From: Marinomonas ushuaiensis DSM 15871
Lineage (GTDB): Bacteria > Pseudomonadota > Gammaproteobacteria > Pseudomonadales > Marinomonadaceae
Reading direction: 5' to 3'
Length of the DNA stretch: 58,442 bases
Assembly (NCBI RefSeq): GCF_000521805.1
Contig: NZ_JAMB01000016.1
Span: 1-58,442, forward strand
Part shown: positions 17,281 to 26,700 of the stretch, piece by piece
Layout: every line of letters starts with the position of its first letter
Numbering within the stretch: position 1 is the first letter of the stretch
Program-made: the position numbers and the translations under genes
The notes under the pieces: model-generated
What the model was told of the DNA's origin: nothing
Databases searched by the model: none
What the model saw: the letters and a program-made list of their open reading frames with translations, nothing else

Positions 17281-18621
17281 ATGAACAGGTCACCTTACTC
17301 AATTGGAAGCTCAAATCGTAAAATTGACCCTAGTCGCCGTCGAGGTGAGTTTAAACCAGACGGTTCCCTTAATGATAACGATCGTGTTGAGATCGGCCCT
17401 ACTGACCTAGCATTTAATGAATGGCAAACCTTGGGACTCACCGCACCTAATCTAACTCGTATGCGAGAATACCGACTAGAGCGCATTGTGAACGAACTCA
17501 ATAAAAGAGAGTTAGCAGGCATATTATTATTTGACCCGCTAAATATTCGTTATGCCACTGACTCTACTAACATGCAGTTATGGATTACGCACAACCACGC
17601 CCGTGCTTGTTTCGTTTCTGCTGCTGGACATGTCATTCTTTGGGATTTCCATAACTGTGACCACCTTTCAGCTCACTTACCTTTAGTCAAAGAAGTTCGC
17701 GGTGGCGCTTCCTTTTTCTATTTCGAAACCGGCGATCGCACCACAGAGCATGCCAGACACTTTGCCAAAGAAATTGAATCCATCTTGCTTGAGCATGGTG
17801 GCAAAGACAAACGTTTAGCAGTTGATAAAATTGAAATTGCTGGGCTTCGAGAGCTGGATAAACTAGGCATAGAATTATTTGATGGCCAGGAAGTCATGGA
17901 ACATGCCCGTGCAATCAAATGCGAAGATGAAATAAACGCTATGCGCTGCTCTATAGCATCGACTGAAATTGCCATGGCAAAGATGCAACAAGCTTGCACG
18001 CCAGGTGCCACCGAAAATGATATCTGGTCAGTTCTACATGCGGAAAACATTAAACGTGGCGGAGAATGGATCGAGTGTCGTATCCTAGCCTCTGGCCCTC
18101 GTACCAACCCTTGGTTTCAAGAATGTGGTCCTAGGGTTGTGCAAAATGGCGAATTACTCGCTTTCGATACAGACTTGATTGGCCCTTATGGTATTTGTGC
18201 TGATATTTCCCGGACTTGGTTAATTGGTGATGCCGACCCAACCCTAGAACAAAAACGCTTATATCGAGTCGCCTATGAGCACATCCAACACAATATGGAC
18301 ATCCTACGCCCAGGCATGAGCTTTGAAGAAGTCACTCAAGCAGGTATATTACTGCCCGAAGAATTTCGAGCCCAGCGCTATGGAGTAATGATGCATGGAG
18401 TAGGACTTTGTGATGAATACCCTTCAATACGTTATCCAGAAGACTTAAAAGGCCATGGTTATAGTGGTGTCTTAGAACCTGGCATGGCACTTTGTGTTGA
18501 GGCCTATGTCGGTGCAGTAGGTGGTAAAGAGGGTGTAAAACTAGAAGACCAAATCGTCATAACAGAGAATGGCGTTGAGAATTTAACCACCTACCCATTT
18601 GAAGAGAGGTTACTGTCATAA
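17281..18621 (+). CDS. dddP: DMSP lyase DddP (M24 metallopeptidase fold)
   Basis: 446 residues, the size of DddP. It cleaves dimethylsulfoniopropionate to dimethyl sulfide and acrylate. The N-terminus has the DddP-specific RKIDPSR and NDNDRVEIGPT strings and LFDPLNIRYATDSTNMQLW. The metal ligands are all present: D296 and D298 in AFDTD, D308, H372 in MMHGVGLCDEY, E407 in LCVEAYVG and E422 in KLEDQ. These are offset by one from the ligands I recall for characterised DddP (D295, D297, D307, H371, E406, E421). Ordinary Xaa-Pro peptidases lack the N-terminal strings. A BCCT transporter follows 80 bp downstream. DddP is best known in roseobacters, so transfer is likely. Confidence 0.9.
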   Translation: MNRSPYSIGSSNRKIDPSRRRGEFKPDGSLNDNDRVEIGPTDLAFNEWQTLGLTAPNLTRMREYRLERIVNELNKRELAGILLFDPLNIRYATDSTNMQLWITHNHARACFVSAAGHVILWDFHNCDHLSAHLPLVKEVRGGASFFYFETGDRTTEHARHFAKEIESILLEHGGKDKRLAVDKIEIAGLRELDKLGIELFDGQEVMEHARAIKCEDEINAMRCSIASTEIAMAKMQQACTPGATENDIWSVLHAENIKRGGEWIECRILASGPRTNPWFQECGPRVVQNGELLAFDTDLIGPYGICADISRTWLIGDADPTLEQKRLYRVAYEHIQHNMDILRPGMSFEEVTQAGILLPEEFRAQRYGVMMHGVGLCDEYPSIRYPEDLKGHGYSGVLEPGMALCVEAYVGAVGGKEGVKLEDQIVITENGVENLTTYPFEERLLS

Positions 18622-18701
18622 ACAAGAAAATCATCAAGAGCGCTGGTATCTAAGCAGCGCGTTAAAATCACCTTATCAATCTATATGCAAGGTCACCCAA
18701 A

Positions 18702-20270
18702 ATGAGACTTATTGATTCAAATAATAATAACAATGAAGCGGCGAGCACAGCGTCTAGTAATAAACTTCGTGTCGCCGCTATTTCTTCTACCATCCTAAGT
18801 TTACTTGTTTTTTTTGTACTTATCATGCCAGACAACACCGCAGCATTTGTGAAGGAATTGCAACACCTTATCGCAGTGAAATTCGGTTGGTTCTATATGC
18901 TAAGTGTGACGGGGTTTTTAGTGCTACTGATTTACTGCGGCCTAAGCAAAGTCGGCAGACTGCGTCTCGGTAAGGACGATGAACAACCAGAATTTAGTAC
19001 CTTTTCGTGGGCAGCAATGCTGTTCTCCACGGGTATGGGTATCGGCCTTGTGTTTTTTGGTGTTGCAGAGCCTGTTATGCATTACCTTGCACCCCCTATT
19101 GTCGAGGCAAACTCAACACAAGCCATGGAAGGGGCAATGACGATTACCTTTTTCCATTGGGGTTTTAACGCTTGGGCTATTTATGCTACTGTTGCCTTGG
19201 TTATCTCTTATGCCGCTTATCGTAAAAACCTGCCTGTCGAGATGCGTTCTGCTCTTTATCCATTAATCGGTAAGAAAATCTATGGCCCCATTGGTGATTT
19301 TGTTGATGTTTTTGCCGTATTAGCGACCGTAATAGGTATCGTTACACCACTTGGCTTTGGTGTTATGCAAATCAACGCTGGCTTAAATTACTTGTTTGAT
19401 GTGCCAAAAGGGATAACTACTCAAATCATATTGATTTTCGCCATTGGTATCGTTACATGTTTATCCTTACTACTTGGCTTGAAAAAAGGTATTAAAACCC
19501 TGTCGGTTATTAATATCAATATCGCTATTGGCTTGATGATATTTGTACTACTTGCAGGTAATACATCAACTGTATTGAATGCCACAGTAACCAGCGTTGG
19601 TGCCTACCTTAGTAATATCGTTCCCTTAACATTTGATACCTATTCACAAACTAATCCAGGCTGGTTTGAAGGCTGGACTCTATTTTACTGGGCTTGGTGG
19701 ATCGCTTTTGCTGCGCCAACAGGTGTCTTCATAGCACGAATTTCACGTGGCCGTACCATTCGCGAATTTGTACTGGGTGTACTTATTATCCCCGTCGCCT
19801 TCTCGTTCGTATGGCTTTCTGTATTTGGCATCACGGCGCTAGATATGATTCATAATCAAGGTATCACTGAACTTGCTACTGCGGTATCGGCGGACTCCTC
19901 AACTGCTCTATTCAAGTTCTTTGAGTTATTTTCGGGCGGAAAAATCATCAGCTACCTGGCCTTGTTTTCCATCTTTGTCTTCTTTATTACAACAGCAGAC
20001 TCAGGCACCCTCGTAATTAATATCTTAACGTCAGAGTACGGTGATCAAGCACCGGCATGGCAGCGCATCTTTTGGGTTGTCGCGGTATCTACTATCACAG
20101 CCCTATTATTGTTAGTCGGCGGTATGGGCGCGATACAAGCAGTCTTAATTATTCTTGGATTCCCATTCGCCATTATTATTTCAATAATGTGTATTGGCCT
20201 TATAAAAGCGCTATTAGCGGAATCTGCGTTAGGAAATACTGCGAAAGAGAAAGAAGTAACTGTACCTTGA
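18702..20270 (+). CDS. BCCT-family betaine/DMSP transporter
   Basis: A 522-residue transporter with twelve predicted membrane segments. The BCCT hallmarks are MLFSTGMGIGLVFFGVAEPV in segment 3 and the tryptophan-rich FYWAWWIAFAAP with GVFIARISRGRT in the region of segment 8. Family members carry betaine, choline, carnitine or DMSP with Na+ or H+. Lying directly behind dddP, it most plausibly supplies DMSP (a DddT-like role). A bidirectional terminator follows. Confidence 0.9.
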   Translation: MRLIDSNNNNNEAASTASSNKLRVAAISSTILSLLVFFVLIMPDNTAAFVKELQHLIAVKFGWFYMLSVTGFLVLLIYCGLSKVGRLRLGKDDEQPEFSTFSWAAMLFSTGMGIGLVFFGVAEPVMHYLAPPIVEANSTQAMEGAMTITFFHWGFNAWAIYATVALVISYAAYRKNLPVEMRSALYPLIGKKIYGPIGDFVDVFAVLATVIGIVTPLGFGVMQINAGLNYLFDVPKGITTQIILIFAIGIVTCLSLLLGLKKGIKTLSVININIAIGLMIFVLLAGNTSTVLNATVTSVGAYLSNIVPLTFDTYSQTNPGWFEGWTLFYWAWWIAFAAPTGVFIARISRGRTIREFVLGVLIIPVAFSFVWLSVFGITALDMIHNQGITELATAVSADSSTALFKFFELFSGGKIISYLALFSIFVFFITTADSGTLVINILTSEYGDQAPAWQRIFWVVAVSTITALLLLVGGMGAIQAVLIILGFPFAIIISIMCIGLIKALLAESALGNTAKEKEVTVP

Positions 20271-20323
20271 CCTTATTGAGAAACTCATAATAGGTATCCT
20301 ATTCATACTAAAGAAAGATACAC

Positions 20324-20371
20324 ATTTACTCAGTTAAAGAAGATTTAAACGCCTTCTTTAACTGAGTAAAT
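20324..20371. terminator. Bidirectional terminator between the BCCT and LysR genes
   Basis: A perfect 19-bp stem (arms 20324-20342 and 20353-20371) with a 10-base loop lies between two convergent genes. A and T tracts in the outer arms would serve both directions. Confidence 0.85.
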
Positions 20372-20443
20372 ATCCATGTCAGGATTTTAAGATTTAAAGA
20401 GAGTGTGCACGCAAAAGGCAGATTAATTAGGGTTAACGCAATA

Positions 20444-21313
20444 CTAAAATTCCTGCTGACGTAACCAATCAGTGAAGTAAATCACCTTAGAAATTCCTTG
20501 TTTTTCAGTCGGTATATCTAGCCAATAGCCATAAGGGCCGCTAATTTCAATCTCACTAAACCTTACAAGTTCCTTCTTCCTCAATTCATCTGTAATCATA
20601 TGTTTTTCGATAACGGCAAATCCAGCCCCCCCTTTTAAAGCACTAATCACTTGATCTAAGGTACTAAAAGCCGTGCCACTCTCTGCATTCACTTGATCTG
20701 CAAGCCCAGCAGCCTTTAGCCAATTATGCCAAACAGGTAATCTTCGGCCATCATGAATAATATGCAGCAAATTACTACTTTCTTTTTCTAAGTGCGCAGC
20801 TCGTTTTAACATTTCGGGTAGACAAACAGGAACATGTTCTTCGAGAAACAGCAGCTCACTTAAGTGTCTTGGTTTTGCAGTATTACCAAATCGCACTTCG
20901 CAATCAAAAATAACCTGATCCGTAGGTCGTTCATATATAGTCAATTCTATTTGTTTATAATTCAGTCGAAAATCTGACAAACGCCTCGCTAACCATCTTG
21001 TAGCTAAGGTAGGTGGTACTAATATATTGAGTTTCTGACGCTGATTTGGATCACGAATTTCTGTAATAGCACTTTCCATGAGATTAAATGACAAATGCAA
21101 ACTTTGTAATAACTGTTGGCCTGCATCAGTCAGTTTCAATTGATGATGAAGTCTTATAAAAAGTGGGACCCCAAGATAGTCTTCAAGCTGTTTTATTTGG
21201 CGACTAACTGCCCCTTGGGTGACATTTAAGTGCTTTGCTGTCAGGGTGAAACTAAGTTGTTTAGCGGCAGTGTCAAAAACACGAAGCGCGGTAAGAGAAG
21301 GCAATGATCGCAT
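20444..21313 (-). CDS. LysR-family regulator (GcvA-like)
   Basis: 289 residues. The N-terminal winged helix is clear (LTALRVFDTAAKQLSF near 8-23, LNVTQGAVSRQIKQLE near 29-44), followed by the effector-binding domain typical of GcvA/AmpR-type members (PPTLATRWLARRLSDF). It is convergent with the BCCT gene and lies at the edge of the block bounded by IS5 remnants. It is the only regulator in that block, so it probably controls the DMSP genes. A LysR regulator (DddR) serves DMSP genes in other marine bacteria, but orthology was not tested. Confidence 0.88.
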   Translation of the reverse strand: MRSLPSLTALRVFDTAAKQLSFTLTAKHLNVTQGAVSRQIKQLEDYLGVPLFIRLHHQLKLTDAGQQLLQSLHLSFNLMESAITEIRDPNQRQKLNILVPPTLATRWLARRLSDFRLNYKQIELTIYERPTDQVIFDCEVRFGNTAKPRHLSELLFLEEHVPVCLPEMLKRAAHLEKESSNLLHIIHDGRRLPVWHNWLKAAGLADQVNAESGTAFSTLDQVISALKGGAGFAVIEKHMITDELRKKELVRFSEIEISGPYGYWLDIPTEKQGISKVIYFTDWLRQQEF

Positions 21314-21465
21314 AAACTTAAACTCTAATTTGTTATTTTAATAAGCGACAAAAACACGCTCTAATAAGTAATATAGTATACGCATAATATTAGGGAAGAT
21401 AGAAACAAGTCTGCCCCATGAAGCAATTTATTTTTAGTTTTCAAGCCTATCCATGCCACAACTAA

Positions 21466-22555
21466 GGAACATGCGAATAAGCCCCTCTCATGAGACAATC
21501 TCTTTTTTAGTCTTCGAGTCTCAACTATGTCACACCAACTCACTTTTGCCGACAGCGAGTTCAACAACAAACGCCGTAAAACACGTAAGGAAATTTTCCT
21601 TTCTCGCATGAATGAGTTGATGCCTTGGGATCAACTTGAAGCGGTTATTGAGCCGTTTCATCCTAAACCTGGGCGTGATAGAAGACCTTATCAGCTATCA
21701 ACAATGTTCCGCATTCGCTGCATGCAACATTGGTACAACATGAGTGATCCAGCGATGGAGGATACCTTGTATGAGATCACGTCCATTCGCTTATTTGCTG
21801 ACTTATCGTTAGATAACCCAATTCCTGATCACACCACATCATGAATTCCAGACACTTATTAGAGAAACACAAACTCTCGCGCTAGCTTTTTAAAGAAGTG
21901 AACAGATGGCTGTCTGATGCAGGCATTTACCTCAAAGAAGGCACCAAACTCAAAAAGGTAAGCAGTAGCTCTTTGGCTTAAAAGCCCATATTGGTGTTGA
22001 CGCTAGAACGGGGTTAACTCACAGCGTGAGTACAACGGCGCCAACGTTCATGACATCACGGAAACAGCGAAACTTTTTCATGGCTAAGAATGCTTTATCT
22101 CGGCGGATTCAAGTTATCGAGGCGCTCAAAAACGAGAAGAGCTAAAAGACATCAAAGCGGATTGGTTGATTGCTGAAATGCCAAGCAAGGTGCGTCTTCT
22201 CAAGAAACATACAAGAATAAACAAGCAACCTATCCGAACGGAATACATAAAATCCAGTATCAGAGCAAAAGTAGAGCACCCGTTTCGGATCATTAAGCGT
22301 CAGTTTGGTTTTAGGAAAATCGTCTATCGCGACTTAGAGAAAAATGATAACAAACTGGCGATGCTGTTTGCTTTAGCCAATGTGTTTAGAATTGACCAGA
22401 TGATACGAGCTACAAGGGGTTAATCCGTTTAAAAGCCCGTCAACAAGACTGAATGAGCTTGTTTAAGGGCTAAAAGTAATGAAATGGGTGACATTTTTTG
22501 TTTTTTAGCCGAGTTAGAAACACTGGCTACTGTTCAACTTCTTAATCGCAGTTTC
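21466..22555 (+). mobile_element. Degenerate IS5-family element
   Basis: The left end starts GGAACATGCGAATAAGC, the form of IS5 terminal repeats, preceded by CTAA (21462-21465). The right end is recognisable but mutated (CTTAATCGCAGTTTC, 22541-22555). The transposase is broken into pieces: 21527-21844 (N-terminal part, [15 protein letters not shown] to [10 protein letters not shown]), a frame change into NFRHLLEKHKLSR, an internal deletion near 21960, and the C-terminal part at 22166-22423 ([30 protein letters not shown]). The last part keeps the catalytic Glu region. It cannot transpose by itself. The 5' fragment at 11926-12193 is a second copy in the opposite orientation. Confidence 0.9.
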
Positions 22556-22572
22556 TCTAGTTAAATATAAAT

Positions 22573-23250
22573 TTAATCATTAAGATCGTATTTTAAAACA
22601 ATCCTTTTGAAGCGTAATTTATACTGCTCAACATTTTTTGGTGGTAGCCATTCATTAGGGCCCTTTGCACCTTTAGATCGATTTAAAGACGCTTCTACCG
22701 CCACCAAGTTAATCGGATCATTTGCAAATTTTTGACGCGTTTGCTTATCCCAAAACCTTGCGCCGTGATCCCAAGCCCATTTGAGTGGCACGATGTGATC
22801 GATGTCTACTTTCGACGCATCAAAAAGTACTTTTCCTGAATACATTGAAATCCATCGACCTGAGATCACTCTACATTCTTTATCATCAGAGTATTGAACC
22901 CTATTAGTCGACATTGAGATCAATATTTCTTGACGTGTGTTCTGGCAATCTCTGTCTACATCATCCCATCCATGACCAAACTGGCCTCGGCTGTATTTTG
23001 AATTATTCTCTTTCATTGATTTTTGTGGTTTAACCGCTGATGATGCAGTTTGACTTTTTGGTAATCGGCCACCGCTGGATATACATTCTTGCAGTGTATC
23101 AAAGGCGGTAAAATTTTTTGTTCTTGAATAAAATTCTGTGTTTGGCTGATGGCAAATTAAGGATTTAGACTTCTTTATTGGCTCATCTGCCAGTACAAGC
23201 TGCGAGGCACAGAAAAAGAAGATTATAGGTAATAGTTTTAAAAACAGCAT
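22573..23250 (-). CDS. Secreted HNH nuclease
   Basis: 225 residues with a signal peptide (hydrophobic LPIIFFFCASQLVLA, about residues 7-21). The C-terminal half has an HNH/DUF1524-like core: KVDIDHIVPLKWAW (D151, H152), PINLVAV (N181) and ASLNRSKGAKGPNEW (N190, K193). It should cut DNA in the periplasm or outside the cell. Roles could be nutrient scavenging or damage to incoming or rival DNA. It is the gene nearest the IS5 remnant and the left edge of the defence region. Its relation to BREX is unknown. Confidence 0.82.
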   Translation of the reverse strand: MLFLKLLPIIFFFCASQLVLADEPIKKSKSLICHQPNTEFYSRTKNFTAFDTLQECISSGGRLPKSQTASSAVKPQKSMKENNSKYSRGQFGHGWDDVDRDCQNTRQEILISMSTNRVQYSDDKECRVISGRWISMYSGKVLFDASKVDIDHIVPLKWAWDHGARFWDKQTRQKFANDPINLVAVEASLNRSKGAKGPNEWLPPKNVEQYKLRFKRIVLKYDLND

Positions 23251-23356
23251 AATATAATGACTTTCTTGTATTCGTTATGAAGGTTTTGCGGTTAAAGGTA
23301 TAGTATTATGCAACCAATCATATTGAATGATCCAATACGTAACTCGGAATCAACAA

Positions 23357-23584
23357 CTATGGCGCATTCTTATTTGGCTTTGATGAATTAACTTCATGGT
23401 CCATTAGCAACTCACACACTGTGACGGCATTATTTGTTAAATGGGATATTCTTCGTATGTATTTTGCAGGTGCACGATTGTGAACGTTGATCCAGTTCCA
23501 GACATGTGCCTGTCTAATTCCGAGCGAGTTAGCAAGCTTGGTTTGAGTACCAATAATTTTTGCTGCTCTTAAAATAGCAGTCAT
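23357..23584 (-). CDS. YdaS/Cro-like small DNA-binding protein
   Basis: 75 residues with a YdaS-type helix-turn-helix (TQTKLANSLGIRQAHVWNWI near 14-33, then RAPAKYIRRIS). Proteins of this kind are Cro-like repressors of prophages. It lies downstream of the giant recombinase gene in the same direction, with a 155-bp gap, and is a candidate regulator of that unit. No toxin partner was seen beside it. Confidence 0.75.
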   Translation of the reverse strand: MTAILRAAKIIGTQTKLANSLGIRQAHVWNWINVHNRAPAKYIRRISHLTNNAVTVCELLMDHEVNSSKPNKNAP

Positions 23585-23739
23585 AACAAACCCGCTTAAA
23601 AGATTAAAAACAGGATAATATTATATTTTTTTGTTATTGAAATACAGTATTAGTTGTAAATCTACCTAGAGCTCCACAAGCGCATCGTAAAGGCTTAACT
23701 GCTTAACATGGTCAGCTCGAAGGGTAAAAATCACATCAT

Positions 23740-26700
23740 CTAACCTTGAAGCGATAAAAGCTTTCTTTGAACCGTAAGCAAAAATAATATATGGCTTAAC
23801 TGCGGTAAAGAAACCTTTCCTGCTTTCATCATTGCAGATTTCACATCTCGACAGGACCATTGAATCGTCTTAAATGTTCTTACAGTAGCCTTATTAGAAT
23901 AGATGACACTAATCCCCATATTTCCAAGGCACTTTTCTAATAATTCAGTTTGAGAAGCCTTGACTCTAAAGCTATGCGTACTTGCGTCCCAACCTGTCTC
24001 CCAAATATTAAGAAGGGCATCGATATCTTCAGAATGTTGCCTTTGATGTATAAGAAGCAGCTCCAGCAGTCTTATAAAACCCTCTGATTTGAAATATCTT
24101 TTAGTCTCTTTTGAGCGATAATCTACTGGCAAAACTTCAACAGTTTCTCGAGATAAAATATTGAAAGCTCGATAGATAATTAAGTCTTCCGTAATAACAT
24201 CTTGATAAGCTCGAGAAATACAATTCACACGTTGACTATCAAGGTCAAAGCGTTCTAATTCAGAAAGTTGCTTAAGATCTAATACTTTTATGCCGGAAAG
24301 CTGTTGTCCTCGACTTAAAAACTCTAAATACCTAAGAGCCTTCTCGATATTTGAAAGTTCTTCGATTTGATTAAAAACATTTTCAAACCTCCAATCTGAA
24401 AGCTGCTGGACCGGCCTAGAAACACCATTGCACATTACTATTAATGAAAATTTCTCATTTAATAACGCTGAAACTGCTATCTGTGCGGCTGAGCAGGACT
24501 CTCTTGTCTTTCTAACTCTCAATTGTGTTATCGGGATTCCCGTTATATGAGCTATTGCCTTATCAAAAAAAGAAGTTGCCTTTGTCTGCTTTTCTAATGT
24601 AAGCCAAAGCCAGTAATGCGTTAAATGCATATAATGAGCTATTGTTGTAGATGCTTTACTATGACCCACCATTTGTGCAATAGCTGGAAGCAATGAGCTG
24701 TCAGGAGAAACAGACGCAACTAAAGCACTCCTTATTTTTTTCTTAAAATCTTTTATATCCCCATATGGCAAATAGCTTTTTACAGCTTCGGCTATAGGGT
24801 CCTGTTGAGCATCAGAAATTATTAAAGCAGTAAAAATGAAATTTATTGCTGAATGACGACAATCATGCAATCTTATTTTTGGATCCCCAGTCGTTATTCT
24901 CAATGCCTCAATAACACGACTAAATAACCTATCCATAGGCCGTATACGGTCTTTTCTATATTGAGAAAAGAATAGTGGCGTATTGCTTCCATTTTCAGCA
25001 GCCTTAGCAACCAAGCTTTTAATCAGGTTATATTCGTCACTGCAAAGTAAAACATCAACTGGAATTCGTCTATTTCCTGACACTGTTTTAACTGTACCTA
25101 AATGATTGCTTCTAACATGACAAAGACCATCTTCAAAACAGAAATCGAAAGCTCTCAGTCTACGTACCTCCCCTCTACGAAGACCCATTCTGTAGCATAG
25201 AATTAAAATTGATAAGCAGGTAATCTTGTCATCATCTGCCATATTTGGATCATTCTGAATTAGCTCTTGAGTCAAGTGAAATTCAATTGGTGTAATTAGA
25301 TTTCCTGCATACTGGGAAGTTGGTAGCTCAATATCTAAATCGCGCCAATCAATATCCGCCATGTAAAAATGATCACTACAAACCTTATGAAAGCTTTGAA
25401 GTGCGGATAATCTCTGCTCTCTCGAATCGATATTTCCACTATCAATTACCTGCTGGTAAATATCGAGCAACTCATCCGAGTCCAACACCTGTAGTGAACT
25501 GGCCCCTAAAATATTTATCAGAGGCCTTCCAACTCTAGAAAAGTAAGATTTTATAGTACTTAGCTTTAAGCCCGATTTTCCTCCTGATCGTCCCCTACGC
25601 CTCGACCAGTGATACAACCAAGTCAATACAAACACACCAACTTCGGGAAGCGAACTAGACATCTCCACTAAATTTGTAAAACTCTTAACTTCATTTTCAC
25701 ACTTCAATAGTTTAAGCCAGTATGATTCAATTGCTTTAAATGAACCAGACTTAGAATCATTAAGAAAGCTGAGAAAATCATTTCCAAATGCACTTACAGT
25801 CACCCCTTTATTATCAGACACAAAATGAACTTTTGAGATGACTTTGGTTGTAAGCTTATTCATACTCTCTGCAGGCAAAGGAAAGTAAGAGTTTGGGTAC
25901 ATTAATCTAGCAAGCTTAGTTATGGTAAGAGGTTTAGATTTGATTTTTTCATGCCTAAGAGCATACTGAACTCCCATCTCACCACATCTCGGGGCATTTT
26001 TTACCACTTTAATAAGAGCTTTTATCGGATTTTTTGAAGATGCAGTTATTTTTGTAATAACTACCGCCAACTTACTCAAAAGGCTTAAGTGACTTGGTAA
26101 ATGAGAATCTTTCTTTGAAAGACTTAACCAATAGTTTAAGCGGCTTCTAAAACCAAGAAAATTCAATCTGACATCAGTTTTATTAAACTTAGCTAAAAGT
26201 AAGGCTAAAAATATTGAACTTCTACCACCGATAAAAATAGTTTGATCGGCAACATTAGAAATCATTACACCTTTGTTATAGGCAATGTCTTTTAAAACAA
26301 CTTCAACAGAACTAATATTGCATTCTTTAATAAATCCGATATCACTGTCTAATAATAAAGAACAAAAAAGAAGCATTTCAATATCTTCAATCGCAGTTTC
26401 TTCCATAGCATATAATGCAGCTACACTAGCCAAATTAAGAGCTTGCTCATATTGAGTATAACGACGCATGGACATAGGAGTATCAAACGGATAAACCATA
26501 TTTTCTGCTTGAGGGGTTAGTATTTTATAGTCAAGCAGTTCTTTAATCTGGTCTTTTGTCAGAGGTTGCTTTACATCTAAATCATCAATATGCTTTGCTA
26601 AAAATTTCAGAGCGTAATTATATTTATCAGGTGTTTCTGAGAATTTTTCCTGTAACATCTCGTAGACACTCTGAGAGCTACCTTCAAGACATAACTGACA

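Noticed and set aside
17281..18621. Xaa-Pro aminopeptidase or creatinase as the function of the M24 protein
   Set aside because: The N-terminal strings and the exact spacing of the six metal ligands match DddP.
23625..23650. A possible third SOS box upstream of the YdaS-like gene (ATACAGTATT)
   Set aside because: Only one half-site is present; the second half does not reach CTGT-N8-ACAG.
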